Below are positions 36,010-45,136 of a stretch of 64,000 bases of DNA, piece after piece. Each line of letters opens with the position of its first letter. Within the stretch, counting starts at the first letter, position 1. The notes beneath the pieces were generated by a model that saw only the letters and a program-made list of their open reading frames with translations, was not told the DNA's origin and made no database searches. A program made the position numbers and the translations under genes. This DNA is from Sedimenticola hydrogenitrophicus (lineage in GTDB: Bacteria > Pseudomonadota > Gammaproteobacteria > Chromatiales > Chromatiaceae), in NCBI RefSeq assembly GCF_025175675.1, contig NZ_JANIOA010000019.1, positions 1 to 64,000 of the forward strand, read 5' to 3'.

Positions 36010-36831
36010 TCAGGGGCGATAGGCCTTCTCATTGGTATCGTCGGTAAGATCACGCCGGGTGAAGAGCCGGTCGGGCAGATCCTGGTCGTACTTTATATTT
36101 TCGGTCAGCAACTGGGTACGGTGCCCGGATTCCAGGTCATACATGGTGCTTTCCAGGATGCTCCAGTAGCCCTGGATTTTCTTGATTCTTCTGGCGGTAA
36201 GCATTTTGCTCGGCTTCTCCCTGCCCCGCTCGAACAGCTCCACTTTCAACGGGATCAGGATCTTGCGGTAGATACAGCTGACACGCTTGGAATAGACCGA
36301 GTTATCCGGATCCCTGGGGGTACTGACCAGGATCTCGCAGGGCACCTTTCCCACACTGCCCGTGCCCCGCAGGTAGTGATGATCCATGTCGACCTCCCGG
36401 TCGAGCAGGTCTTCATAAAAAAAGTCGGAACCGACGAAACGGCCGCCTTTTCTTGAAGATGAAATTCGCCGGACCTTATTCAGCGCCGGCAGATAGAGCC
36501 ATTGGTCACTCGCGTCCCCGGGGTGATCCTGGGTCAGCAGCCCGGTTCCCGCGATATCATCCGGCTGAATGAAGCGCATCAGGGTCCAGCGCTCTCCGGC
36601 GCCCTTCTCCTTGGCGTAGCTGTAGAGCACACGCTGCCTGGATTGACTCGCCTTTCCCTGAAGCGTCATCACCACCAGGGCACTGAAATCATTACCATTG
36701 GGTCGATCGTACACCGCCTGGGCCAACGCCGTCCCCGCGGGATTGCTCAGAGGCTCACTCCCAAGAACGGCGACAGGCGACATCAGCAAACAGGCTGCAA
36801 TCATCCGTCGGGCTAAGCCTTGTGTGACCAT
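36010..36831 (-). CDS. LolA-like outer-membrane lipoprotein-sorting protein
   Basis: Protein of 273 residues, starting at the ATG at 36831 so that a signal peptide (RMIAACLLMSPVAVLG) is N-terminal; the longer frame has an unlikely extension. The sequence SDQWLYLPALNKVRRISSSR followed by GSDFFYEDLL is characteristic of the LolA-like family that accompanies MMPL exporters. It should be periplasmic and shuttle a lipid or lipoprotein between the RND protein and the outer membrane. It is the first gene of the three-gene set, ending 37 nt before the porin-like gene. Confidence 0.85.
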   Translation of the reverse strand: MVTQGLARRMIAACLLMSPVAVLGSEPLSNPAGTALAQAVYDRPNGNDFSALVVMTLQGKASQSRQRVLYSYAKEKGAGERWTLMRFIQPDDIAGTGLLTQDHPGDASDQWLYLPALNKVRRISSSRKGGRFVGSDFFYEDLLDREVDMDHHYLRGTGSVGKVPCEILVSTPRDPDNSVYSKRVSCIYRKILIPLKVELFERGREKPSKMLTARRIKKIQGYWSILESTMYDLESGHRTQLLTENIKYDQDLPDRLFTRRDLTDDTNEKAYRP

Positions 36832-37756
36832 GGTTTCGCTTCTACCTTGACGAGAACAGACCGGCTCTCTTAATAATCCATATTTGAAACATTCTATAAC
36901 TAGTTGAATATATTGCAAGTTAATTTAATTAACTGCCATTTTTTCATCAGGTATCCCACGCCTGAGCCGAGCCCCACTCTCTCCATTCACATTATCCAAG
37001 CCGGCGAATCCATTTCAGAAATCAGGTATCTCATTGATTATGCGAGCATTAATAATAAGACGTTGAGAAAGCTATCGCAGTTCGGTAACAACCAGAACCA
37101 CAGGTACCGAAACCACACGCCAACCGAAGGTCAATGGGGATCCGCTCATCCAGCCACCCGACCACCACTCCCCGGCGTTTTTAACCGGTTGTAAAAATCA
37201 TTTATAGTTTAGCCCCGGATGGCGGCAACACCCTGAAAGGTTTAGCCAGACCGACGCGAAACCTGGCCCATATCACCATGCCCTACACCTGTCGATTTTT
37301 TTTACACGGTACATTTAACCCGCAAATAATTATTCATCAACTTATTGATAATATTGACTATAAATCTAGTGGCTTGATATTTGCATCGATAGTGACAGAT
37401 CACGCAGACGCCTTATACTGATAGATGTGGCGGGATATTTCCGACTTCGGTGCTTAAAGTCAGCTAATAGAACTTGCCATGCCTTAACCGCACAACTATT
37501 TGCCTGGTGTCGCTAACCACCGGATAATTAGGGGATTATTATGATCGTGGGCGAACACCCTACTCCGAGCCATAGAAACCGGTAAGGGATTATTTGATAT
37601 CTATCGGATATTTTTACACTTATTCTGCGAACATTTTCCAAGCGTTGAATAAGTGCTACCTTTCTACAATATGAGGGACAATCCTGAGGCCAGATCAGGA
37701 ACAGGCTCGAGAAGCCACTCGATTTTAAGCTCAGATAACCTATAGAGTAACAAGTA
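36832..37756. other. Long intergenic region between divergent genes
   Basis: 925 nt without a supported gene. It lies between the LolA-like gene (minus) and the Tat-exported protein (plus), so it should hold two divergent promoters. The middle is AT-rich with runs such as TTTTTTTACACGG. Open frames of 96 and 135 codons on the two strands lack recognisable protein features. No riboswitch motif that I know was recognised. Confidence 0.5.
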
Positions 37757-38353
37757 ATGTCGAAGAATCGAGAGACAAACAAGGATTTAAAGCTGGATGG
37801 TCCGATTGAGAAAGGCATCTCATCGAGTCGTAGGCAATTTACCAAGGCGAGCCTGCTCGCCTCCCCTGTATTGATGTCGGTGGTATCACGCCCCGTGTTT
37901 GGCGTGGGTTGCCTCTCGAACATGCTCTCTGGCAACCTGTCCGACCCGAATCGTGGTGAATGTAACCTGGGCCTTAGCCCCGGCTACTGGAAGGAACACC
38001 CGGAAGCTTGGCCGATGGCGTCCACTTATCGACAAGACGGTACGTTGCCCACCGGCCAAAACGACTGCCTCTCGGGCGGTGGCCCCTTCGCGCAGTGGGA
38101 GTGCGGTGGCGGTGCGCTATTCAACAGCTATTTCACGTCCGGTCCGCTGGACGCAAACAACCGTACGATGTATGAAATCCTGTGCACGGAAGCGGGTAGT
38201 GACGAGTTCCATATCATCGCCGCGCTCCTGAATGCGATGACCGATCCCAACTATGTTCTGAGTGTGGATCAAGTGAAGACGTTGTGGGCCGATCCGACGC
38301 TGGGCGGTCAAGTGACCAACTTCAAGTCATTCCTGAACAGCACCTGGACCTGA
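37757..38353 (+). CDS. Tat-exported protein with GYWKEHPEAWP motif
   Basis: Protein of 198 residues. A 24-residue polar leader precedes the twin-arginine motif SRRQFTK (24-30) and a hydrophobic stretch (ASLLASPVLMSVVSRPVFG). The mature part contains LGLSPGYWKEHPEAWP (71-86), a motif seen in many secreted proteins of unknown role, and five Cys (52, 69, 104, 116, 143). No PEP-CTERM tail is present. Tat export implies folding, or cofactor or modification attachment, before export. It ends 56 nt from the convergent nucleotidyltransferase gene of the HprK/PqqD-like operon and could be the modified target of that operon. Function unknown. Confidence 0.75.
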   Translation: MSKNRETNKDLKLDGPIEKGISSSRRQFTKASLLASPVLMSVVSRPVFGVGCLSNMLSGNLSDPNRGECNLGLSPGYWKEHPEAWPMASTYRQDGTLPTGQNDCLSGGGPFAQWECGGGALFNSYFTSGPLDANNRTMYEILCTEAGSDEFHIIAALLNAMTDPNYVLSVDQVKTLWADPTLGGQVTNFKSFLNSTWT

Positions 38354-38408
38354 CGACCAGGCACACTCATCATTTTGTCTGACCGCAAACCGCCGGATAA
38401 GGGTCAAA

Positions 38409-39542
38409 TCAGCCGGGATCCCGGTGTCGCGGATTGTTGGCGATAAAGCGCTGTACTTCCCCCGGCAGCTCTCCCTCATTTTCCCCCGTCAGCGCCTTCC
38501 TCACCAGGTGGGGAATGAGCAGTTTCATCGGCATGCGCAGATAGTGCGAACGCACATAGAGCGCCCAGCGCGCCTGCCCGGTGCCCCACATCCCGCAACT
38601 TGCATGATCCGGTCGCAAGGCGCGGAGAAACAGACGATCCATGGTTGAACCGAGCAGGCTCCCGGGGAGCTGATCACGCATCCACAATGTCACATCTTCG
38701 GGAATGTCCACTGCCAACAGGAGCTGGACATAACGTAACCCATAAATCAGTGGACGCACCAAGTCCATCTCCACCGCCCGGTCACACAGCGCCGGCCAGA
38801 AACCGGCGCGCCCCGCAAAGTGCCGCAGCAGTTCGGCGATATCCACCAGATCCCGCAGCCCATGCTCCAGTTCGCCATCATGGAACAGGTGCGTTGCACT
38901 GTGCAGGATCAGGTCCAGGTCACACAACCAGTAGAGATCCCCCTGCCCCCCATCGTTGGTTGCCTGCGCCAGGAGTTTTTGCGGGTCGGGCTTGAGTCTC
39001 GCCGTCAGCGGCAGGATTGAGTGGTGGATATCCAGCACCGTCTGGCGCTTGATATGTCTCATCGGGGGGATTTCATGCATCCAGGTACGATAGTAGCGTT
39101 GATCGTATGCACTGCTATGGGTAGTACGCCACCCCCACGTCAACAGTCGCTTCTCTACATCCTCGACCGCTGACCTGGGCACCAGGATATCGATATCATG
39201 AAACAGCCGCCCGCGGCTGATCGGCAGATCCGCCAGGACATAGGCGGCCCCCTTGAGCAGGACAATGGGGATGGCGAGGCTGTACAGCGCTTCCTGCAGC
39301 TGCGAGATCTCCCAGCGGACCGCCAGCACGCTGCGCTGGGTAATCAGGTTCGCGGCCCTCAGATGATGGGCCGGCCCTTCCGGTATCGCGTCCCCCAGCC
39401 CCCGTTCCTGTAACACCCGGTGAAGATGGGCAAGCAGGTTTGCCGCCTTTGCCTGGCGCATCAGGAGATCCCAGTCGGCCGCGGAGAACCGGGTTATCCT
39501 ATCCGGTGATACCAGGACCTGTATGATAAGCGGCTCAACCAT
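38409..39542 (-). CDS. Nucleotidyltransferase-fold protein (NTP_transf_5-like)
   Basis: Protein of 377 residues. Residues about 105-145 contain IPIVLLKGAAYVLADLPISR followed by LFHDIDILVPRSAVEDVEKRL, which carries the nucleotidyltransferase-fold D-x-D pair (D-I-D). LDIHHSILP and ILHSATHLFHDGE further on fit the uncharacterised pfam14907-like family. It might transfer a nucleotide or act on a nucleotide-linked substrate. It is the last gene of a three-gene operon, starting 2 nt after the HprK-like kinase stop. Such proteins recur with HprK-related kinase A and a PqqD-like protein, often near XrtA loci. Confidence 0.85.
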   Translation of the reverse strand: MVEPLIIQVLVSPDRITRFSAADWDLLMRQAKAANLLAHLHRVLQERGLGDAIPEGPAHHLRAANLITQRSVLAVRWEISQLQEALYSLAIPIVLLKGAAYVLADLPISRGRLFHDIDILVPRSAVEDVEKRLLTWGWRTTHSSAYDQRYYRTWMHEIPPMRHIKRQTVLDIHHSILPLTARLKPDPQKLLAQATNDGGQGDLYWLCDLDLILHSATHLFHDGELEHGLRDLVDIAELLRHFAGRAGFWPALCDRAVEMDLVRPLIYGLRYVQLLLAVDIPEDVTLWMRDQLPGSLLGSTMDRLFLRALRPDHASCGMWGTGQARWALYVRSHYLRMPMKLLIPHLVRKALTGENEGELPGEVQRFIANNPRHRDPG

Positions 39543-39544
39543 AA

Positions 39545-40468
39545 TCAGGCGGGGACCTCCGAATCCGCAATCAGCCGCTCCATGATCGGCAGCGCCTCCT
39601 CCAGTTGCGAATACTCCAGCGAGAAGACCGGACAGCTGTTGATCAGTGATGTTGCCGACTCAAATCCGACCTTACCCAGGATATGGGTGTTGAACGCGTT
39701 CTCCTGTATCTCCAGTAGCGCGCTGTTTTTGGCTTTCTCGGTCAGACGGGTACGGCTGCCCGCTCTAAATTTCGGGAAGACGATCGCATGCGGCCGGCTG
39801 GTTACGCCGGCCAGCCGGATGCTCGTTGCCGATGGTTTCAGATGAGCCACCGTTCCCTTCGCCGTGTCTTTCGCCGCCAGCCCGATTTCCGCCATAGCCG
39901 AGAAATCTCGAATAATCCCTATCGATTCATTTTTCAGGCTGACGGGCCTCGGCACCGGGGTGATCGCCCGTGTCGCCGGATCCAGCAATACCATCTCATC
40001 CGACAACAGGCGCCAGCCACGCAGCGCCATGGCCGCGCACAGCGTGCTCTTTCCGGAGCCGGGCACGCCCGGCATGATGATCCCGCGGCCCGCTTTCTCG
40101 AGCACCGCGGCATGGATAATCAGATAGCGATGCGCGGTGGTGGCGATGCACCAGTTGAGACCCCACTCGAACATGGCGAAGGCATGGATATAGGGCAGCG
40201 GCTTGAACGGGGCGTATTCGTCCAGGAGGAAATGTACCTGGGGTTTTACCCAGCGCCGCAGACCGCCGGCATTTTTCAGCGTGATATGAAAATCAAAGAA
40301 CCGCGCGGATTCCGTGGTCTCGTACTCGGAGTAAAAAAAGGCGACGTGTCGCAGGAGATCGGGAATGGTGGAGCGCAGATTGATCCAGAAAGGCCCGATC
40401 TGTATCGGCAACCCCTTTCCGGTCAATTGGCCGGCCATGTCACGCTGGCTGAGATCGGCTACTTTCAC
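39545..40468 (-). CDS. HprK-related kinase A
   Basis: Protein of 307 residues starting at GTG, overlapping the PqqD-like gene by 4 nt (GTGA). The P-loop GVPGSGKSTLCAAMALRGW and the following LLSDEMVLLD resemble the catalytic core of HPr kinase/phosphorylase, but the protein lacks that enzyme's N-terminal domain. It should phosphorylate a protein or peptide. The family name is from memory and the true substrate is unknown. The genes on either side (PqqD-like and nucleotidyltransferase) form its conserved unit. Confidence 0.9.
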   Translation of the reverse strand: MKVADLSQRDMAGQLTGKGLPIQIGPFWINLRSTIPDLLRHVAFFYSEYETTESARFFDFHITLKNAGGLRRWVKPQVHFLLDEYAPFKPLPYIHAFAMFEWGLNWCIATTAHRYLIIHAAVLEKAGRGIIMPGVPGSGKSTLCAAMALRGWRLLSDEMVLLDPATRAITPVPRPVSLKNESIGIIRDFSAMAEIGLAAKDTAKGTVAHLKPSATSIRLAGVTSRPHAIVFPKFRAGSRTRLTEKAKNSALLEIQENAFNTHILGKVGFESATSLINSCPVFSLEYSQLEEALPIMERLIADSEVPA

Positions 40469-40794
40469 AGCGAGTCTGAGATAACCAGGCCCAGGGAGCG
40501 GAAGGTAAGCAGCGAGAGGTGCACGGCATCCGCCAACTCGCTGTTGGCGTCAATCTCAAAGAAATCGGCGGCGGATCGCGTCAGCTCTGAGGGTGTCTGC
40601 CGTTCCAGCTGCAGCCGTTTGAGCAGAAACTCACCCAGCGGATTCAGCATCAGGGTATCGCCGGACCCCTGATGAAAAAGCACCGCCTCCTCCTCATCCG
40701 GCCAGATGCTCCAGCAAAACTGATCCGGGGCATTGGCAAACCATCTCCTCTCCATTTTTTCGGCTCTATCCATCCCACTCATAGCGCTGATCAC
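40465..40794 (-). CDS. PqqD-like peptide chaperone of the HprK-related kinase A system
   Basis: Protein of 109 residues starting at GTG, with AGGT 4 nt upstream; in-frame ATGs at 40782 and 40773 are alternatives. The core EEEAVLFHQGSGDTLMLNPLGEFLLKRL matches the PqqD winged-helix fold, which in peptide-modification pathways binds the leader of the precursor peptide. It is the first gene of the operon with the HprK-like kinase and nucleotidyltransferase. By analogy it could present a peptide or protein to the kinase. No short RiPP-like precursor was found next to it; the nearest exported candidate is the Tat protein at 37.8 kb. Confidence 0.87.
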   Translation of the reverse strand: MISAMSGMDRAEKMERRWFANAPDQFCWSIWPDEEEAVLFHQGSGDTLMLNPLGEFLLKRLQLERQTPSELTRSAADFFEIDANSELADAVHLSLLTFRSLGLVISDSL

Positions 40795-41027
40795 TGTTAC
40801 CTGTTACTTGTAATATCAAGTAGTTATATACAAACAGGGGTAGCTGTTAGCATACCCGGTTTTTATCGTTCTGTCCCGTCGAACGGCGATCCCGGGAGGC
40901 ATGCTGTGCGGCATGTGCCGGGAGTCTGCAGGGCTTGACCGACAAACTCCTAGGCAGCCTTACGCAAGCTGCCTATGATTACGCTTAGGGCTCGCGTCTG
41001 TCTTCCGGGGCCATGCAGGGGAGCGAG
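40795..41027. other. Intergenic region with hairpin
   Basis: 233 nt between the divergent PqqD-like and small membrane protein genes, expected to hold both promoters. It contains a perfect 7-bp stem AGGCAGC / GCTGCCT (40951-40973) with a 9-nt loop and no T-run. The string TTAGGGCTCGCG near 40987 resembles the end of the MITE-like element found elsewhere, but no matching second end is present. Confidence 0.4.
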
Positions 41028-41237
41028 ATGAATATACTATTGGCAAACATTGGAACGATCGCGGGAATAATCGGTATCTTGGTCTGCCTGACAGCGGGGC
41101 TGGCCAGACTCGGGGGGTTCTATTACCTGGCCGGTTTCGAATCGGTGACCCTGCTCAATACTGGAGTCGCCCTCATGGTGCTGGCAATACTGATGAAGGT
41201 TGAGCTGATCTACCGGAAATCAAATTCGGCACCGTAA
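41028..41237 (+). CDS. Small membrane protein of unknown function
   Basis: Protein of 69 residues. GGGGAG just upstream favours the ATG at 41028; an ATG 15 nt earlier is in frame. Two hydrophobic helices (IGTIAGIIGILVCLTAGLA and LLNTGVALMVLAILM) and a basic C-terminus (LIYRKSNSAP) are visible, giving a two-pass inner-membrane topology. It is alone between the HprK-like operon and the convergent galE gene, whose stop is 13 nt away. I do not recognise a family. Confidence 0.65.
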   Translation: MNILLANIGTIAGIIGILVCLTAGLARLGGFYYLAGFESVTLLNTGVALMVLAILMKVELIYRKSNSAP

Positions 41238-41249
41238 GCGGAAATCGGA

Positions 41250-42260
41250 TCACTGGAAGCCATCCGGATTGGCGCGCTGCCATCGCCAGCTGTCCCGGCA
41301 CATCTGCTCCAATTCACGTTCCGCTCGCCAGCCAAGTTCGACCGATGCTCGCGCCGGGTCCGCATAGCAGGCGGCTATATCGCCAGGCCGGCGACTGTCG
41401 ATCCGGTAGGGGACCATCCTGCCGCTTGCCTGCTCAAAGGCACGCACCATCTCCAGCACCGAGTAGCCGCGACCGGTTCCGAGATTATGGGTGATCACCC
41501 CGGGGTGCCCGGACAGTTTGTCCAGCGCCGCGAGATGCCCCCGGGCAAGATCGACCACATGAATATAGTCCCGCACCCCGGTACCATCGGCAGTCGGATA
41601 ATCACCGCCAAAAATCGACAACCGTTCCAGCCGGCCCGCGGCCACCTGTGAGATATAAGGCATCAGGTTATTCGGGATACCGCCCGGGTCTTCCCCGATC
41701 AACCCGCTCTCATGGGCACCCACCGGGTTGAAATAACGCAGGATGGAGATATCCCAGGCATCATCGGCGGCATGGAGATCCCGCAGCATCTCCTCGATCA
41801 TCAACTTCGACCGACCGTAGGGATTGGATGCCGACAGGGCGAAATCCTCTCCGATGGGCAGGGAGACCGGATCACCATAGACCGTCGCGGAAGAGCTGAA
41901 TACCAGGCGCTTTACGCCCGCCGCCGCCATCGATTCCAGCAGCGTCAGGCTACCGGTGATATTGTTCTGGTAATAGGCCAACGGCAATCTGACGGACTCT
42001 CCGACCGCCTTCAGTCCGGCGAAATGGATCACGGCATCGATACCGTCCCGGGAGAAGATCCGGGTCACTGTATCCCGGTCCCTGATATCCCCCTCGACAA
42101 AAGAGACGCGCCGGCCGGTGATGTCGGCAATCCGGTCCAGGGAGATCCGGCTGCTGTTGCAGAGGTTATCGATGACCACCACCTGATGACCGGCCTCCAG
42201 GAGCTCCACACAGGTGTGAGATCCGATGTAGCCGGCGCCGCCGGTAACCAGTACTTTCAT
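41250..42260 (-). CDS. galE: UDP-glucose 4-epimerase
   Basis: Protein of 336 residues interconverting UDP-glucose and UDP-galactose (and perhaps the N-acetyl forms) with bound NAD. The ATG at 42260 follows AGGA at 7 nt and gives the normal [21 protein letters not shown]-terminus. The catalytic triad region is SSSATVYG with the Y-x-x-x-K of [12 protein letters not shown], and the substrate-binding RYFNPVGAH is present. It supplies galactose-type precursors that the polysaccharide locus could use, although it is about 10 kb away and separately transcribed. Confidence 0.95.
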   Translation of the reverse strand: MKVLVTGGAGYIGSHTCVELLEAGHQVVVIDNLCNSSRISLDRIADITGRRVSFVEGDIRDRDTVTRIFSRDGIDAVIHFAGLKAVGESVRLPLAYYQNNITGSLTLLESMAAAGVKRLVFSSSATVYGDPVSLPIGEDFALSASNPYGRSKLMIEEMLRDLHAADDAWDISILRYFNPVGAHESGLIGEDPGGIPNNLMPYISQVAAGRLERLSIFGGDYPTADGTGVRDYIHVVDLARGHLAALDKLSGHPGVITHNLGTGRGYSVLEMVRAFEQASGRMVPYRIDSRRPGDIAACYADPARASVELGWRAERELEQMCRDSWRWQRANPDGFQ

Positions 42261-42300
42261 TGGATTATCCTGACTTCCATTGAGCACTTATTGAGATGGG

Positions 42301-42528
42301 CTATTCTGCAACAGGGTGGTGTGGTTTGACACCTGGGATCACCGTAGCCTGGATGCAGCCGCCACTCTCAAACGGAAACAACCACATGAACAGCGCGGCG
42401 CAATCCGGGAACCAGGCCGCCCCGCCACAATCCCGGATTCCGCCCGCGAAGAGCGCAGATGTCTCAAATCCCATGCGGCGGGCTACATCCAGGCTACCAA
42501 TCTGTGTGACTCGTCTATTCTGCAACAG
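42301..42528. repeat. Palindromic intergenic repeat with direct-repeat ends
   Basis: The 443-nt gap between galE and the hydrolase holds a direct repeat CTATTCTGCAACAG (42301-42314 and 42515-42528) flanking perfect inverted pairs: GTAGCCTGGATG (42344-42355) / CATCCAGGCTAC (42486-42497) and AATCCGGGA / TCCCGGATT. It resembles the widespread gTAGCCTGGATG...AATCCGGGA family of intergenic repeats. No coding function seen. Confidence 0.6.
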
Positions 42529-42703
42529 CGAAGTGTGATTTAACAGCCTCGCGGCAGCACGAAGCGGAGCGGGTGAATGATATGGGGCGTGGCGATCCGA
42601 CGGGTACGCCGCACGACTTGACATGGCCGTGGATTTTTCTCGGTTGCAATAGCGCGTCCGCGGGGTATCATCCGTTGTTTTTCCTGGTACGGGATCAAGA
42701 TCG

Positions 42704-43453
42704 GTGACTACCGCTACGCTCCGGCTCCTCCATCTGCCCGACGGCAAACGGATCGCCTACCACAAAACGGAGGGCACCGGGCCCGGCGTGCTCTTCCTTG
42801 GCGGGTTCAAATCGGACATGACCGGCACCAAGGCGGTCACCCTGGAGCAGTGGTGCCGGGAACAGGGGCGCGCCTTTATCCGTTTCGACTATTCCGGACA
42901 TGGCCAATCCAGCGGCGAATTCGAAACCGGGACCATCGGCGAGTGGCTGGCTGACGCCCTGGCGGTCATCGACCGGCTGACCGAAGGGCCGCAGCTCATC
43001 GTCGGCTCCAGCCTGGGCGGCTGGCTCGCGCTGCTGGCCACCCTCGTCCGGCCGCAACGGGTACACGCCCTGATTACCCTCGCCTGCGCCACCGATTTCA
43101 CCCGGCGACTGCTGTTGCCGATGTTCACGGATGAGCAGAAACAGCAGTTGAGCCGCGAGGGGCGCGTGTTGATCCCCTGCGACTATGATAATCAACAGCC
43201 CTATCCGATCACCCGGGAACTGATCGAAGAGGGAGAGAACCACTGCCTGCTGGACAGGCCCATCCCCATTCACTGTCCGGTGCGGATGTTTCACGGCATG
43301 CGGGACCCGGATGTACCCTGGGAGTTCAGCCGCCAGACCTGCGAGCGGCTGGAGAGCGGGGACGCCACCCTCACCCTGATCAAACAGGGGGATCACCGGC
43401 TGTCCGAGGCGGCCGATCTGCGCCTGATCCTCAACACCCTGGAACAGCTTTGA
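42704..43453 (+). CDS. Alpha/beta hydrolase (ABHD10-like esterase or thioesterase)
   Basis: Protein of 249 residues starting at GTG. The serine-hydrolase elbow GSSLGG contains nucleophile Ser103, and FDYSGHGQSSGEF (61-73) is a typical loop in this family. The acid and His are probably Asp in MRDPDVP and His in GDHRLS. It resembles small bacterial relatives of ABHD10, which cleave thioesters or esters, but the substrate is not defined. The ribosome-binding site is weak and no better downstream start was found. An EamA transporter starts 47 nt downstream. Confidence 0.82.
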   Translation: MTTATLRLLHLPDGKRIAYHKTEGTGPGVLFLGGFKSDMTGTKAVTLEQWCREQGRAFIRFDYSGHGQSSGEFETGTIGEWLADALAVIDRLTEGPQLIVGSSLGGWLALLATLVRPQRVHALITLACATDFTRRLLLPMFTDEQKQQLSREGRVLIPCDYDNQQPYPITRELIEEGENHCLLDRPIPIHCPVRMFHGMRDPDVPWEFSRQTCERLESGDATLTLIKQGDHRLSEAADLRLILNTLEQL

Positions 43454-43500
43454 TGGCTGCCGGCGTCACAATCCGGTCCGACGGTCGGGTTCGGTAGCGG

Positions 43501-44424
43501 ATGACCCGGCAAGCCAAAGCCTACCTCTTTGGGGGCAGCGCCGTGCTGCTCTGGTCCACGGTGGCCACCGCCTTCAAACTGTCGCTGCGCCACCTGGAAC
43601 CGATACAGCTGCTGTTTTACGCCAGCATCGCCTCGTTGCTGGTACTGCTCATGGTATTGCTATGGCAGGGCCATTTGCGGCTGCTGCTGCAGACCTCGCG
43701 CCGCGACCTGCTACTGTGCGCCACGCTGGGCCTGCTCAATCCCTGCCTCTACTACTGGGTGCTGTTCAAGGCCTATGACCTGCTGCCGGCCCAGGAGGCG
43801 CAGCCGCTCAACTACACCTGGGCCATCACCCTCTCCATCCTGGCGGTCCCCCTGCTCAAGCAGCATCTGCGCCGGCTCGACCTGCTGGCCATCGGCATCA
43901 GTTATTTCGGCATCCTGGTGATTGCCACCCACGGCACCCCCCTGGAACTCCGCTTCAGCAACGGTTACGGGGTCCTGCTGGCCCTTGGCAGCACCCTGAT
44001 CTGGTCGCTGTTCTGGATCTTCAACACCCGCGGCCGCATGGAACCGGTGGTCGGGCTGTTCCTCAATTTTCTGTTCGCCATTCCGGTGATTGCCCTGATT
44101 ACCTGGCTTACCGCCGGGTTCGAATTTGATTCTATCAACGGACTGTACGGCGCCGCCTATGTGGGTCTGTTCGAGATGGGTATCACCTTCGTACTCTGGC
44201 TCAAGGCGTTGCGCCTGACCGAGAGCACCGCCAAGGTGGCCAATCTGATCTTTCTCTCGCCGATCCTCTCCCTGTTCCTGATCCATTTCATCGTCGGCGA
44301 GGAGATCCACTGGTCCAGCGGCGCCGGGCTGTTGCTGATAATTGCCGGTAATGTGCTGCAACAGTTGGGAAAACCGCCCGTCCCACCCCGGGATGGGAAG
44401 CAGCCGATACGGGAAAGCGCCTGA
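43501..44424 (+). CDS. EamA-family (DMT) transporter
   Basis: Inner-membrane protein of 307 residues with about ten hydrophobic helices in two EamA repeats. The first starts YLFGGSAVLLWSTVATAFKL and the second is near VLLALGSTLIWSLFWIFNTR. Drug/metabolite transporters of this type move small metabolites or amino acids, usually outward. The C-terminal tail is polar (GKPPVPPRDGKQPI). It may be co-transcribed with the upstream hydrolase. A second, unrelated-position EamA gene lies at 49.9 kb. Confidence 0.87.
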   Translation: MTRQAKAYLFGGSAVLLWSTVATAFKLSLRHLEPIQLLFYASIASLLVLLMVLLWQGHLRLLLQTSRRDLLLCATLGLLNPCLYYWVLFKAYDLLPAQEAQPLNYTWAITLSILAVPLLKQHLRRLDLLAIGISYFGILVIATHGTPLELRFSNGYGVLLALGSTLIWSLFWIFNTRGRMEPVVGLFLNFLFAIPVIALITWLTAGFEFDSINGLYGAAYVGLFEMGITFVLWLKALRLTESTAKVANLIFLSPILSLFLIHFIVGEEIHWSSGAGLLLIIAGNVLQQLGKPPVPPRDGKQPIRESA

Positions 44425-44514
44425 AAATGGTTGCCTTCGCCGGCCGGCCCAAACTATTCTCGCGGGGATGCAACACACGCCCCCGCAATAACCCGGCACA
44501 TAGAACCCTTCCTA

Positions 44515-45084
44515 ATGAGTGATAAATACTACATAACCGCCCAGCAGCTCCTGACCGATTCCTTCCGCCTGGGACTGGAGATACTGCAGAGCGGCTTCCG
44601 GCCCGACTTTATCGTCGGCGTCTGGCGCGGCGGTACGCCGGTCGGCATCGCGGTACAGGAGATCCTGGACTACTTTGGCGTACCCTCGGATCATATCGCC
44701 ATCCGCACCTCCTCCTACACCGGCATCGGCGAGCGCAACAAGGAGGTGCGGGTACACGGCCTCGGTTATCTGATACGCAACATGGACTGGGACAGCTCCC
44801 TGCTGATCGTCGACGATGTGTTCGATTCCGGCCTGAGCCTGCAGGCGATCCTGGACTCCCTGCGGGAGAAGAGCCGGCGCAACATGCCGGAACAGATCCG
44901 CATCGCCACCCCCTGGTACAAACCCGGCAACAACCGGACCGCGCTGACGCCCGATTACTATGTCCATGAGACGGATCAGTGGCTGGTCTTTCCCCATGAG
45001 ATGAAGGGCCTGGACCAGCAGGAGATACTGGCCAACAAACCGGAGATGGAAGCGCTATTTCGCAGCAAGGGGCTGATCGAGTAG
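44515..45084 (+). CDS. Phosphoribosyltransferase family protein
   Basis: Protein of 189 residues starting at the ATG at 44515 (MSDKYYITAQQLLTDSFRLG); the longer frame adds an unlikely Pro-rich leader. The PRPP-binding motif LLIVDDVFDSGLSL and the upstream VGVWRGGTPVG loop identify a type I phosphoribosyltransferase of the hypoxanthine/xanthine class. It should convert a purine base and PRPP to a nucleotide for salvage. Exact base specificity cannot be read from the sequence. Confidence 0.85.
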   Translation: MSDKYYITAQQLLTDSFRLGLEILQSGFRPDFIVGVWRGGTPVGIAVQEILDYFGVPSDHIAIRTSSYTGIGERNKEVRVHGLGYLIRNMDWDSSLLIVDDVFDSGLSLQAILDSLREKSRRNMPEQIRIATPWYKPGNNRTALTPDYYVHETDQWLVFPHEMKGLDQQEILANKPEMEALFRSKGLIE

Positions 45085-45136
45085 ATTTGCAGGGGGTGCC
45101 CTGCGCCCACCAGGATTCGGCCCGGGGCCTGCCCCA

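Noticed and set aside
36904-37194. Possible small gene in the long intergenic region
   Set aside because: No ribosome-binding site, no recognisable composition or motif; chance frame.
40984-41000. Third copy of the MITE-like element, suggested by TTAGGGCTCGCG
   Set aside because: The match stops after about 12 nt and no inverted partner end lies within the next few hundred nt.
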